A stretch of DNA of 38,077 bases from Opitutaceae bacterium. GTDB taxonomy: Bacteria; Verrucomicrobiota; Verrucomicrobiia; Opitutales; Opitutaceae. Position 1 is the stretch's first letter, and each line of letters begins with the position of its first letter. Made by a program: the position numbers and the translations under genes. The notes beneath the pieces are model-generated. The model saw nothing but the letters and a program-made list of their open reading frames with translations. It was not told the DNA's origin and made no database searches. This document shows positions 16,763-24,175 of the stretch, piece by piece. The stretch is taken from assembly GCA_014879845.1 (NCBI GenBank), contig JACSRI010000161.1:1-38077 (forward strand), in the 5' to 3' direction.

Positions 16763-16781
16763 CGCCGGCGGACGGGATGAC

Positions 16782-16809
16782 TCAAGAATAAAAGACAGTT
16801 TATTCTTGA
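16782..16809. promoter_or_regulatory. Perfect 11-6-11 palindrome in the divergent nap promoter, likely operator
   Basis: TCAAGAATAAA, six bases (AGACAG), then TTTATTCTTGA. It sits in the 82-bp gap between the divergent napD and tetrahaem cytochrome starts, in an AT-rich patch of an otherwise GC-rich region. A regulator dimer bound here could control both arms. The Rrf2-type regulator encoded at the end of the rightward arm is the obvious candidate (inference). It does not match the FNR box TTGAT-N4-ATCAA. Confidence 0.75.
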
Positions 16810-16844
16810 ATAGGCGCGGCAAAGTCCGATTGTCTCGTGGCGTG

Positions 16845-17534
16845 ATGCCCCGGAAGCACGTCGTCCTCCGCTCGAGTTTCGCTGCCCTCGCGCTGGTGGC
16901 TTTGCTCGGCGCCTCCTGGCTCCTGCGCGCCGCGCCGGGTGACGGCGCTTCCGGTGGGCAGACTGCCACCGGCGCCCCGGGTGTCGCCGACGCCTCGCCG
17001 ACGCTCCACCCCGTCCACGTCCGTCCCGGTCCGGCCACGCCGAAGGTCATGGCCACGTTGCCGCAGACCGGCGGCGTGCCGGCCATGGTATCCTGCTCGA
17101 CCTGTCACGCGACCCGTCGGCCCGATGTGACCAACGCCAGCGCGGAGGCGCTCAATGAGTTTCACCAGGGCCTGCAGTACCGGCATGGCGGCCTGAGCTG
17201 CCTCAGCTGCCACAATGCCGCCAACTACGACACGCTGCGCCGCGCCGACGGCACGGCGCTCGAGTACCCGAATACGGTGCAACTCTGCGCGCAGTGTCAC
17301 GGTCCGCAGTACCGCGACTACCTCAACGGCTCGCACGGCGGCATGACCGGCCACTGGGATCTCCGCGTGGGTGGACGCGTGCGCAACACGTGCACGGATT
17401 GCCACGATGTCCATGCGCCCGCCTACCCGCAGGTGCGGCCCGTCTTCCCGCCGCGGGACCGCGGTGCACGCCAGCAGCTCGAGCGCAGCGCCGCCGAGAC
17501 GCACGAGACTTCCTCCCATGCCGCCCAGCACTGA
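16845..17534 (+). CDS. Tetrahaem c-type cytochrome, electron carrier of the NrfD-type module
   Basis: A 229-residue protein with a hydrophobic N-terminus (VVLRSSFAALALVALLGASWLL) that is a signal peptide or anchor. Four haem motifs: CSTCH (84-88), CLSCH (119-123), CAQCH (148-152) and CTDCH (183-187). It starts the rightward arm, divergent from napD. The ferredoxin gene overlaps its end by 17 bp. In related complexes a multihaem cytochrome receives electrons from a ferredoxin plus NrfD-type membrane subunit. I infer that it links quinol oxidation to the NapB-like cytochrome. It has no NapC/NrfH-type sequence features that I can see. Confidence 0.85.
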   Translation: MPRKHVVLRSSFAALALVALLGASWLLRAAPGDGASGGQTATGAPGVADASPTLHPVHVRPGPATPKVMATLPQTGGVPAMVSCSTCHATRRPDVTNASAEALNEFHQGLQYRHGGLSCLSCHNAANYDTLRRADGTALEYPNTVQLCAQCHGPQYRDYLNGSHGGMTGHWDLRVGGRVRNTCTDCHDVHAPAYPQVRPVFPPRDRGARQQLERSAAETHETSSHAAQH

Positions 17535-18471
17535 CGATCCCGCGCCCGCCGAGGGCGCCCCGTCCCCCGAGGGCGGGATGACGCGCAGGACCGCGCTCAA
17601 GGTCGCGGGTGCCACGCTTGGCGCCGCCGCCTTCGCCAAGGCGATCGCCCCGATCGTGAGCTGGACCGCGGACCAGTCGGTCGACGAGTTTCTCCAGAAG
17701 CACTACCGCAAGCTCTCGAGCGACGAGCTGGAGCGCATCATGGCGCGCCTCGAGGCGGAGACCAAGCGCGACTACGGCGCCGACGTGGAGATCTCCGACG
17801 CGCGCCCGCAGGAGGGCGTGAAGTTCGGCTACGCCCTCAACCTCTCCATTTGCATCGGCTGCCGCAAGTGCGCGCAGGCCTGCCACGTCGAGAACAACCA
17901 CGACCGGCCGTCGGGCAACTCCTACATCCGCGTCCTCGAGATGCAGAAGGGCACGAACGACCTCGAGCAGGGCAACGTCAACTACACGCACCCGGTTCCG
18001 CATCCGGACAAATACTACATGCCGGTGCAGTGCCAGCAGTGCGACCGGCCGCCCTGCGTGAACGTCTGCCCGGTCGACGCGACGTGGAAGGAGGACGACG
18101 GCGTCGTCGTCATCGATTACAACTGGTGCATCGGGTGCCGCTACTGCGAGGCCGCGTGCCCCTACCACGCCCGCCGCTTCAACTGGACCAAGCCGCAGAT
18201 CCCCGCCGAGGAGATCAACCCCGTCCAAGCCTACCTTTCCAACCGCATCCGCCCGCAAGGCGTGATGGAAAAGTGCACGTTCTGCCTGCACCGCACGCGC
18301 AACGGAAAGCTGCCCGCCTGCCTCGAGGCCTGCCCGACCGGTGCGCGCGTATTCGGAAACCTGCTCGATCCCAACTCCGAGATCCGCCGCGTGCTGGCGA
18401 ACAAGCGCGTGTTCGTGCTCAAGGAGGAACTCGGCACGCGGCCGAGCTTTTTCTACTTCTTCGATGAGTAG
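17518..18471 (+). CDS. Four-cluster ferredoxin subunit (NrfC/PsrB/DsrO-like), Tat-exported
   Basis: A 317-residue protein. Near the N-terminus MTRRTALKVAGATLGAAAFA is a probable Tat signal, placing it in the periplasm. Four [4Fe-4S] motifs are visible: CIGCRKCAQACH, CQQCDRPPCVNVCP, CIGCRYCEAACP, and CTFC ... ACLEACP. This is the standard DmsB/PsrB/NrfC arrangement. It should carry electrons between the NrfD-type membrane subunit and the tetrahaem cytochrome. Start 17518 overlaps the cytochrome stop by 17 bp; ATG 17578, at the Tat motif itself, is an alternative start. A palindromic repeat separates it from the membrane subunit gene. Confidence 0.9.
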   Translation: MPPSTDDPAPAEGAPSPEGGMTRRTALKVAGATLGAAAFAKAIAPIVSWTADQSVDEFLQKHYRKLSSDELERIMARLEAETKRDYGADVEISDARPQEGVKFGYALNLSICIGCRKCAQACHVENNHDRPSGNSYIRVLEMQKGTNDLEQGNVNYTHPVPHPDKYYMPVQCQQCDRPPCVNVCPVDATWKEDDGVVVIDYNWCIGCRYCEAACPYHARRFNWTKPQIPAEEINPVQAYLSNRIRPQGVMEKCTFCLHRTRNGKLPACLEACPTGARVFGNLLDPNSEIRRVLANKRVFVLKEELGTRPSFFYFFDE

Positions 18472-18496
18472 TCACTGGTCGCCTTCGTCGTCCGAC

Positions 18497-18570
18497 GGTA
18501 GGGCGCGCACTCCGAGCGCGCCGCGGATGTCGTCGCGCGTACGCGGCGCGCTCGGAGAGCGCGCCCTACC
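18497..18570. repeat. Large inverted repeat (29-bp arms) between ferredoxin and NrfD-type genes
   Basis: The left arm (18497-18525, starting GGTAGGGCGCGC) and right arm (18542-18570, ending GCGCGCCCTACC) are inverse copies with one mismatch, separated by 16 bp. It fills most of the 111-bp gap inside the operon and would form a very stable RNA hairpin. It may set the ratio of the two subunits or protect the upstream mRNA (inference). Confidence 0.9.
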
Positions 18571-18582
18571 GGCACACCTCCC

Positions 18583-19881
18583 ATGACCCCAGCCACACCC
18601 GTCTCACCCTCCGCACCAGTGTCGCACCCGACCGCACGCGGACACTTCGCGGGATACCTTCGTTTCCTCTGGCGCGTGATCGTCGACGCCACCGACGGCT
18701 CCGGCTGGTTCTATGCGTGGATGACGCTGCTCACCGCCGTGGCGCTCGTCGGGCTCAACGCTTGGTCCACGCAGGTGCGCGACGGCATGATCGTCACCGC
18801 CATGACCGACCACGTGTCGTGGGGCCTCTACATCGCGAACTTCACCTTCATGGTCGGGCTCGCCGCCGGCGGCGTGATGATGGTCATCCCCGCCTACCTC
18901 TACCACGACGAGGAGATGCACGATGTCGTGATCGTGGGCGAGATGCTCGCCATCGCGGCCATCGCGATGTGCATCGCGTTCGTCGTCGTCGATCTCGGGC
19001 GGCCCGATCGCTTCTGGCACATCATCCCCGGCCTCGGTGAGTTCAACTGGCCGGTCTCGATGCTGACCTGGGACGTGATCGTGCTCAACGGCTACCTGGC
19101 GCTCAACCTGCACATCTGCGGTTACCTGCTCTACATGCGTTTCCTAGGCCGCCGGCCGGAGCCGCGCTGGTATGTGCCGTTTGTCTTCCTTTCCATCATC
19201 TGGGCGGTGTCGATCCACACCGTGACGGCGTTTCTCTACTGCGGCCTCGGCGGCCGGCCGTTCTGGAACACCGCGCTGCTCGCGCCGCGCTTTCTCGCCT
19301 CCGCCTTCGTCTCCGGGCCAGCCTTCATCATCGTGGCGCTCCACGTGCTCCGCCGATTCGGGCGCGTGCATATCGGCGATCGGCCGGTCGCGATTCTCGC
19401 GAACATCATGCGGGTGACGATTCTGATCAACCTGCTCATGGTCGCCTCCGAGGTGTTCACTGAGTTCTACAGCGGCTCGAGCCACACCGCGGCGGCGCGC
19501 TACCTCTACTTCGGGCTCCACGGGGCCGACGGCTTGGTGCCGTGGATCTGGACGTCAGTCATCTTCGGCGTGGTCGCGGCCGTCCTCCTCCTGCGGCCCG
19601 GCGTGGCGAAGCACCCCGCCCAGCTGACGGTCGCCTGCGTGCTCGCCTTCGTGGCGGTGTGGATCGAGAAGGGCATGGGCCTGATCATCCCGGGTTTCAT
19701 CCCTTCGACGCTGCATGAGGTTGTTGAATACGCACCCAGCGTGATCGAGTGGCAGATCAGCGCCGGCATCTGGGCGTTCGGGCTGCTCGTCTATACCGTG
19801 GCGCTCAAGATCGGCCTGCCCATCCTCGCTGGCCCGCGCGGCCTCGAGGCCACGGGTACGCCGTGGAAGAAAGCCGGCTGA
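18583..19881 (+). CDS. nrfD: NrfD/PsrC-type integral membrane quinol-interacting subunit
   Basis: A 432-residue protein with about ten membrane helices. VSWGLYIANFTFMVGLAAGGVMM is the hallmark NrfD block and DLGRPDRFWHIIPG matches the conserved loop after the third helix. The family oxidises or reduces quinol in the membrane and passes electrons to a partner ferredoxin. With the upstream ferredoxin and tetrahaem cytochrome it forms a three-subunit module. Since no napC or napGH is present, it probably replaces them in feeding NapAB. It is longer than E. coli NrfD (about 320) and closer to DsrP/PsrC-like members. The symbol reflects the family only. Confidence 0.88.
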   Translation: MTPATPVSPSAPVSHPTARGHFAGYLRFLWRVIVDATDGSGWFYAWMTLLTAVALVGLNAWSTQVRDGMIVTAMTDHVSWGLYIANFTFMVGLAAGGVMMVIPAYLYHDEEMHDVVIVGEMLAIAAIAMCIAFVVVDLGRPDRFWHIIPGLGEFNWPVSMLTWDVIVLNGYLALNLHICGYLLYMRFLGRRPEPRWYVPFVFLSIIWAVSIHTVTAFLYCGLGGRPFWNTALLAPRFLASAFVSGPAFIIVALHVLRRFGRVHIGDRPVAILANIMRVTILINLLMVASEVFTEFYSGSSHTAAARYLYFGLHGADGLVPWIWTSVIFGVVAAVLLLRPGVAKHPAQLTVACVLAFVAVWIEKGMGLIIPGFIPSTLHEVVEYAPSVIEWQISAGIWAFGLLVYTVALKIGLPILAGPRGLEATGTPWKKAG

Positions 19882-19926
19882 CGCATTGACCGCTCGGCCT
19901 CGTCCGTCCCACCATCCCCTCCGGAA

Positions 19927-20340
19927 ATGCTTCGCTGTGGAAAAACCGCCCAGACCGCCATCTCAGCCATGAGCCTGCTCGCCGAGCGTTTCGACGCCGG
20001 CAAGACCCGGCTCAGCTCCGAGGATGTGGCGAAGGCAAGGAAACTTCCGCAGCCGCTCGTCGCCAAGGTGCTTTCCATCCTCTCCACCGCGGGCCTGGTC
20101 AACGGCACGCGCGGACCGGGTGGCGGCTACTGGCTCGCCCGGGCGCCGCGCGAGATCTCGCTCGCCGACATCTGCGCGCGCTTCGAGAAGGAGTCGGAGG
20201 GCGTGATGTGCCCGTTCGGCCCGAAGTGGTGCGGCGTCGGCGATCCGTGCCCGATGCACGACGACATCGTCGAGATGAGCAAGCAGTGGGAGGACTACAT
20301 GCGCGACACGACGCTCGCCGTCTTCGTGCGCAAGAAGTAG
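19927..20340 (+). CDS. Rrf2-family transcriptional regulator with three-cysteine Fe-S motif
   Basis: A 137-residue protein. The N-terminal winged helix includes AISAMSLLAERF and LPQPLVAKVLSILSTAGLVNGTRGPGGGYWLAR, the Rrf2 recognition-helix and wing signature. Three cysteines follow in MCPFGPKWCGVGDPC, spaced C-x6-C-x5-C. NsrR and IscR hold an Fe-S cluster with a similar set, so this protein may sense NO, redox state or iron (inference). It is the fourth gene of the rightward arm, 45 bp after the membrane subunit. The palindrome at 16782-16809 is a likely target. Confidence 0.9.
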   Translation: MLRCGKTAQTAISAMSLLAERFDAGKTRLSSEDVAKARKLPQPLVAKVLSILSTAGLVNGTRGPGGGYWLARAPREISLADICARFEKESEGVMCPFGPKWCGVGDPCPMHDDIVEMSKQWEDYMRDTTLAVFVRKK

Positions 20341-20367
20341 CTCCCGCGCGCTGTTCGCATTTCCCGT

Positions 20368-21639
20368 ATGCAAACCACATCCACTCGCATGCTCCGCCGC
20401 GCTTTCGGCGGATTGATCGTTTCGCTCGCCGCCGCGGGCCTGTCCGCGGCCGAGCCCGCGCAGAAGCCCACGGTCCCTGCCGCCGCCCCGGCTGCGCCCG
20501 CCTCCGAGGGCGCATTCGTCGACGCGCTCAAATCCGGCAAGCTCTCGCTCAACCTGCGCGCCCGTTGGGAGAATGCGGATCAGAGCAACCTCGAGCCCTC
20601 CGATGCCGTGACGTTGCGCACGCGTCTCGGCTACACCACCGGCGCCTTCCACGGCTTCAAGCTCTCCGCCGAGTTCGAGGATATCAGCGCACTCGATGCC
20701 GACTCCTACAATCAATCCGGCCTCAACCCCGGCGGCGCCGGCAAGACCGTGATCGCCGACCCCGAGACGACCGAGGTCAACCAGGTCTGGCTCGGCACCA
20801 CGCTCGACAAGACCGACGTGAAGGTCGGCCGCCAGCGCCTCGTCCTCGACAACCAGCGCTTCGTCGGCGACGTCGCCTGGCGCCAGAATATGCAGACCTT
20901 CGACGCGGTCGGCATCACCGACAAGACGGTCGACAAGCTCACCCTCAACTACGCCTACCTCTGGCAGATCAACCGCGTCTTCGGCCACGAGCACCCGCAG
21001 GGCACGTGGGACTCCGATTCGCACCTGATCAACGCGAGCACCACCGGCATCCCCGGCGGCACGCTCGCCGGCTACATCTACCTGCTCGATTTCGAGAACT
21101 CCGCCGCGAACAGCTGCGCGACCTACGGTATCAGCTTCGCGGGCACGCGCGAGATGGGCGAGGACTTCAACCTCGCCTACCGCGCCGAGTACGCCACGCA
21201 GAGCGACTATGGCTCCAGCACGTTCAGCTACCGCAACGACTACCTGCTCGGCGAGTTCGGCGCCGGCACCGACATGGTCACCGGGCTGCTCGGCTACGAG
21301 GTGCTCGGCACGGACAACAACGTCGGTTTCAAGACGCCGCTCGCCACGCTCCACGCCTTCAACGGTTGGGCCGACGTCTTCCTGAATACACCCAATGCCG
21401 GTCTCGAGGACCTCTACCTCAAGGCCAACGCCACGCTCCCGCGCGGCTGGACGGTCACGGCGCTCTACCACCAGTTCGAGACCGACCTCGGTGACGACCT
21501 CGGCGACGAATGGGACCTGCTCGTGAGCTGGAAGATCAACAAGCAGTTCACGACCCTGGCCAAGGCCGCGTCCTTCAACAGCGACTCCACGCTCCCCGAC
21601 GTCACCAAATTCTGGGTGCAGGTGGACTTTGTGTTCTAG
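20368..21639 (+). CDS. Outer-membrane beta-barrel porin, alginate-export-like family
   Basis: A 423-residue protein. A signal peptide (RRAFGGLIVSLAAAGLSAAEP) is followed by alternating beta-strand sequence and a C-terminal WVQVDFVF, ending in Phe as outer-membrane barrels do. LRARWENADQSNLEPSDAVTLRTRLGY and the block KVGRQRLVLDNQRFVGDVAWRQNMQTFDAVGI match the alginate-export barrel group. The substrate is not known; a nitrate/nitrite or general anion path is inference from position after the nap-linked genes. It starts 27 bp after the regulator stop. A palindromic repeat follows 24 bp after its stop codon. Confidence 0.85.
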   Translation: MQTTSTRMLRRAFGGLIVSLAAAGLSAAEPAQKPTVPAAAPAAPASEGAFVDALKSGKLSLNLRARWENADQSNLEPSDAVTLRTRLGYTTGAFHGFKLSAEFEDISALDADSYNQSGLNPGGAGKTVIADPETTEVNQVWLGTTLDKTDVKVGRQRLVLDNQRFVGDVAWRQNMQTFDAVGITDKTVDKLTLNYAYLWQINRVFGHEHPQGTWDSDSHLINASTTGIPGGTLAGYIYLLDFENSAANSCATYGISFAGTREMGEDFNLAYRAEYATQSDYGSSTFSYRNDYLLGEFGAGTDMVTGLLGYEVLGTDNNVGFKTPLATLHAFNGWADVFLNTPNAGLEDLYLKANATLPRGWTVTALYHQFETDLGDDLGDEWDLLVSWKINKQFTTLAKAASFNSDSTLPDVTKFWVQVDFVF

Positions 21640-21663
21640 GCGAATTGCAGTGGCTCAGGCAGG

Positions 21664-21795
21664 TTGAACCACAGAGGACACAGGGATCACAGAGAGAGGT
21701 GGATGAGGCAGAAAGGTACTGGGACTTCCAGGTCCGGGCGTTTCCACCTTCTCTCGGTTCGGGTCTCTGTGCGCTCTGTGAACTCTGTGGTTCAA
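21664..21795. repeat. Palindromic repeat element with AACCACAGAGG-type ends, copy 2
   Basis: It begins TTGAACCACAGAGGACAC and ends with the inverse theme GAACTCTGTGGTTCAA. It lies between the convergent ends of the porin and nasA, three bases beyond the nasA stop. The inner part has a purine-rich stretch (GAGGTGGATGAGGCAG). In this position it could also act as a bidirectional terminator. Confidence 0.85.
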
Positions 21796-21797
21796 AT

Positions 21798-24059
21798 TCA
21801 GCCTTCATCCGCCCGCTCCACCGCCACCGCGCACGCCTTGTAGCTCGGCTGGCGCGAGTGTGGATCGAAGGCGGGGAAGGTGAGCTGGTTCACGCCGTCG
21901 AAGTGCATCGGCACGAAGACCTGGCCAGGCTGGACGGTCGCTGTGAGCAACGCCGCCGCGCGCAGTCCGCCGCGCCGCGAGCGCACGACGACGGTTCCAC
22001 CCGGCTCGATGCCGAGGCGGTCGGCGTCCTCGGGATTGATCTCCACGTAGACGGATCGGGGCGCGAGCTTGCGCAGCACGTCGCTTTTGTTCGTGCGCGT
22101 GCCGGTGTGCCACTGCGCCGAGGATCCGCGCCCCGTGTTCAGCCAGAACGGGAAAGTCTCGTCCGGCATTTCCGGCGCCGGCCGCGGCGGATCGAAGAGG
22201 ATCCTGGCGCGACCGTCGGCGGTGAAGAAGCGGCCGTCGGCAAACAAGCGACGCTCCTGGAGTGCGGAGTGCGGAGTGCGGAGTGCGGAGTGATCTGAAT
22301 TGGCTGAGTCCGGGGTCAGGCCATTCCGCGTTTCCGGCCACGGCCACTGGATCCCGCCGGCCTCATCCAGGTGGGCGTAATCACGGATGCCCGTGATGTC
22401 GCAGGGCCGGCCGCGCGAGAGCTCCTTGATGGTCTGAAACACCGCCTCCGGCGACGACCACGTGCGGAACATCTCGCCGCAGCCCCAGGCCTGCGCGATG
22501 AGCTGAAGGATGGCGAAGTCGCTCAGGGCCTGCCCGGGCGCACGCGCTACTTTTCGCGTCACGCCGATGCGACGCTCCGAGTTGATGAACGTGCCTTCCT
22601 TCTCGCCCCAGCCGGCGGCGGGCAGGATGAGGTCGGCGGCGCGGGCGGTTTCGGTCGTCGTGTACATGTCCTGCACGACGAGGAACTCGAGCCGGTCGCG
22701 CAGCGCCTTGAAGCGGCCGTGGTTGATCCACGAGTGGGCGGGATTGGTCGCGACGACCCAGAGGCCGCGGATCGCGCCGCGCTCGATGCCGTCGATGATC
22801 TGGTCGTAGGCCCACGAGTTTTCCCGCGGGATGTGGGCTTCGGAAAAGCCGAGGATCGAGGCGACGTCGGCGCGGTGCTGCACCTCTTCGAAGCTGCGGC
22901 CGCCGAGCAGCGAGGTGGCGTTGGCGTAGAGGCGCGAACCCATCGCGTTGCACTGGCCGGTGATCGAGTTGGCGCCGGTGCCTGGGCGGCCGATGTTGCC
23001 GGTGATGAGCGCGAGGTTGATCAGCGATTGCGCGACGCGCGTCGACTCGTGTCCTTGGTTCACCCCCATCGTCCACCAGAACGACACGGCCTTGCCCGCG
23101 GCGATGATCGAGGCGAGATCGCGTATGTCCTCCGCGGACACACCGCAGCGCGGCGCGCAGGCCTCGGGCGTGTAGTCGTCGAGAAACGCGGCAAAGGACT
23201 CAAAGCCCGTCGTGTGCGTCTCGACAAACGCTCGGTCGATCAGGCCGCGGGCGATCAACGCGTGCGAGATACCGTAGAAGAGCCAGAGGTCGCCCCTGGG
23301 CTGGATCGCGACGTGTCGCGTGGCGCACATCGCCGTCTCGGTGCGGCGCGGGTCGACGACGATGATCTGCGGACTTCTCCGGTTGCGCATGACCCGCTGC
23401 CACATGATCGGGTGCGCGATGGCGGGATTCGCCCCGACGAAGACGAGGACGTCGCTCTCTTCGAAGTCAGCGTAGGTGTAGGGCGGCGCGTCGAAACCGA
23501 AGGCCTGCTTGTAGGCGACGTGGGCGGTGGCCATGCACTGGCGCGTGTTGCTGTCGCCATGCAGCCCGCCCATGCCGAACTTGAAGAGCGAGCCAAGGAA
23601 CATCATCTCCTCGGTCGGGATCTGCCCGGTGGAGAGGAAGGCGATGCTGCGCTTCCCGTGCGCGGCCTGGATCGCCTTCATGCGCGCGACGAAGGTCTGC
23701 AGCGCGCGCGGCCAGTCGACGGGCTCCAGCTGCCCGTTGAGCGGATTGCGCAGCAGTGGCGTGGTCGCGCGGTCGGGCGCGGCGAGAGGAGTGAGCGCCT
23801 CCCAGCCCTTCGGGCAAGCCATGCCGAGGTTGACCGGGTAGTCGACCTGCGGCGACAGGTTGATCGCGGAGCCGTCGGCGCCGAGATGGACCTTCAGGCT
23901 GCAGCCTGTCGCACAAAAGCCGCAGACCGAGTGCGTGACCGCGGCGGGTGCGAGGCGCTCGGGGATGCGCCCGAGCCCGAACTCACCGGGTCGCTGCACG
24001 AGTTCGCTCGTCATCGGGCCTGTGTGCGCGCGCAGGAGCTTCGTGAGCGTGGTGGTCAT
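21798..24059 (-). CDS. nasA: Assimilatory nitrate reductase catalytic subunit (cytoplasmic, NasA/NarB type)
   Basis: A 753-residue molybdopterin oxidoreductase without a Tat signal, so cytoplasmic. The N-terminal cluster motif is CGFCATGC ... C (Cys46, 49, 53 and 82). The Mo ligand is Cys175 in [13 protein letters not shown], and [44 protein letters not shown] is typical of NasA/NarB. It reduces nitrate to nitrite for assimilation. It lacks the C-terminal [2Fe-2S] extension of some NasA proteins. At about residues 589-600 a 35-bp, 7-bp-period array is read in frame as [11 protein letters not shown], between the catalytic core and the C-terminal dinucleotide-binding domain. It is the last gene of the leftward nir-nas operon, next to the DmsBC fusion. 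Confidence 0.93.
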   Translation of the reverse strand: MTTTLTKLLRAHTGPMTSELVQRPGEFGLGRIPERLAPAAVTHSVCGFCATGCSLKVHLGADGSAINLSPQVDYPVNLGMACPKGWEALTPLAAPDRATTPLLRNPLNGQLEPVDWPRALQTFVARMKAIQAAHGKRSIAFLSTGQIPTEEMMFLGSLFKFGMGGLHGDSNTRQCMATAHVAYKQAFGFDAPPYTYADFEESDVLVFVGANPAIAHPIMWQRVMRNRRSPQIIVVDPRRTETAMCATRHVAIQPRGDLWLFYGISHALIARGLIDRAFVETHTTGFESFAAFLDDYTPEACAPRCGVSAEDIRDLASIIAAGKAVSFWWTMGVNQGHESTRVAQSLINLALITGNIGRPGTGANSITGQCNAMGSRLYANATSLLGGRSFEEVQHRADVASILGFSEAHIPRENSWAYDQIIDGIERGAIRGLWVVATNPAHSWINHGRFKALRDRLEFLVVQDMYTTTETARAADLILPAAGWGEKEGTFINSERRIGVTRKVARAPGQALSDFAILQLIAQAWGCGEMFRTWSSPEAVFQTIKELSRGRPCDITGIRDYAHLDEAGGIQWPWPETRNGLTPDSANSDHSALRTPHSALQERRLFADGRFFTADGRARILFDPPRPAPEMPDETFPFWLNTGRGSSAQWHTGTRTNKSDVLRKLAPRSVYVEINPEDADRLGIEPGGTVVVRSRRGGLRAAALLTATVQPGQVFVPMHFDGVNQLTFPAFDPHSRQPSYKACAVAVERADEG
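22259..22293. repeat. 7-bp tandem array (GGAGTGC x5) inside nasA
   Basis: Five units of 7 bp: GGAGTGC four times, then GGAGTGA. It is read in frame in nasA as a linker before the C-terminal domain. It is the cleanest of the four heptamer arrays in this operon. Confidence 0.95.
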
Positions 24060-24072
24060 CGGGAGGATCGGA

Positions 24073-24175
24073 TTGGAACCACAGAGGACGCAGAGGGCAC
24101 AGACAGATAGAAGAGGCGGAAACCGGTGACTCGTCGGCTTGGACCTCGGTGCTCTCTGTGTCCTCTGTGGTTCAA
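24073..24175. repeat. Palindromic repeat element with AACCACAGAGG-type ends, copy 3
   Basis: The left end is TTGGAACCACAGAGGACG (one base more than the other copies) and the right end GTGTCCTCTGTGGTTCAA. It is the shortest copy, 103 bp. Its right end supplies the TGA stop of the DmsBC fusion gene, and it fills the gap before the nasA start. Confidence 0.85.

Noticed and set aside
16782-16809. FNR/CRP-type site
   Set aside because: The half sites are TCAAGAATAAA with a 6-bp spacer, not TTGAT-N4-ATCAA or TGTGA-N6-TCACA.
22259-22293. Short tandem repeat as a CRISPR array
   Set aside because: Units of 7 bp without spacers, inside a coding sequence, with no cas genes.
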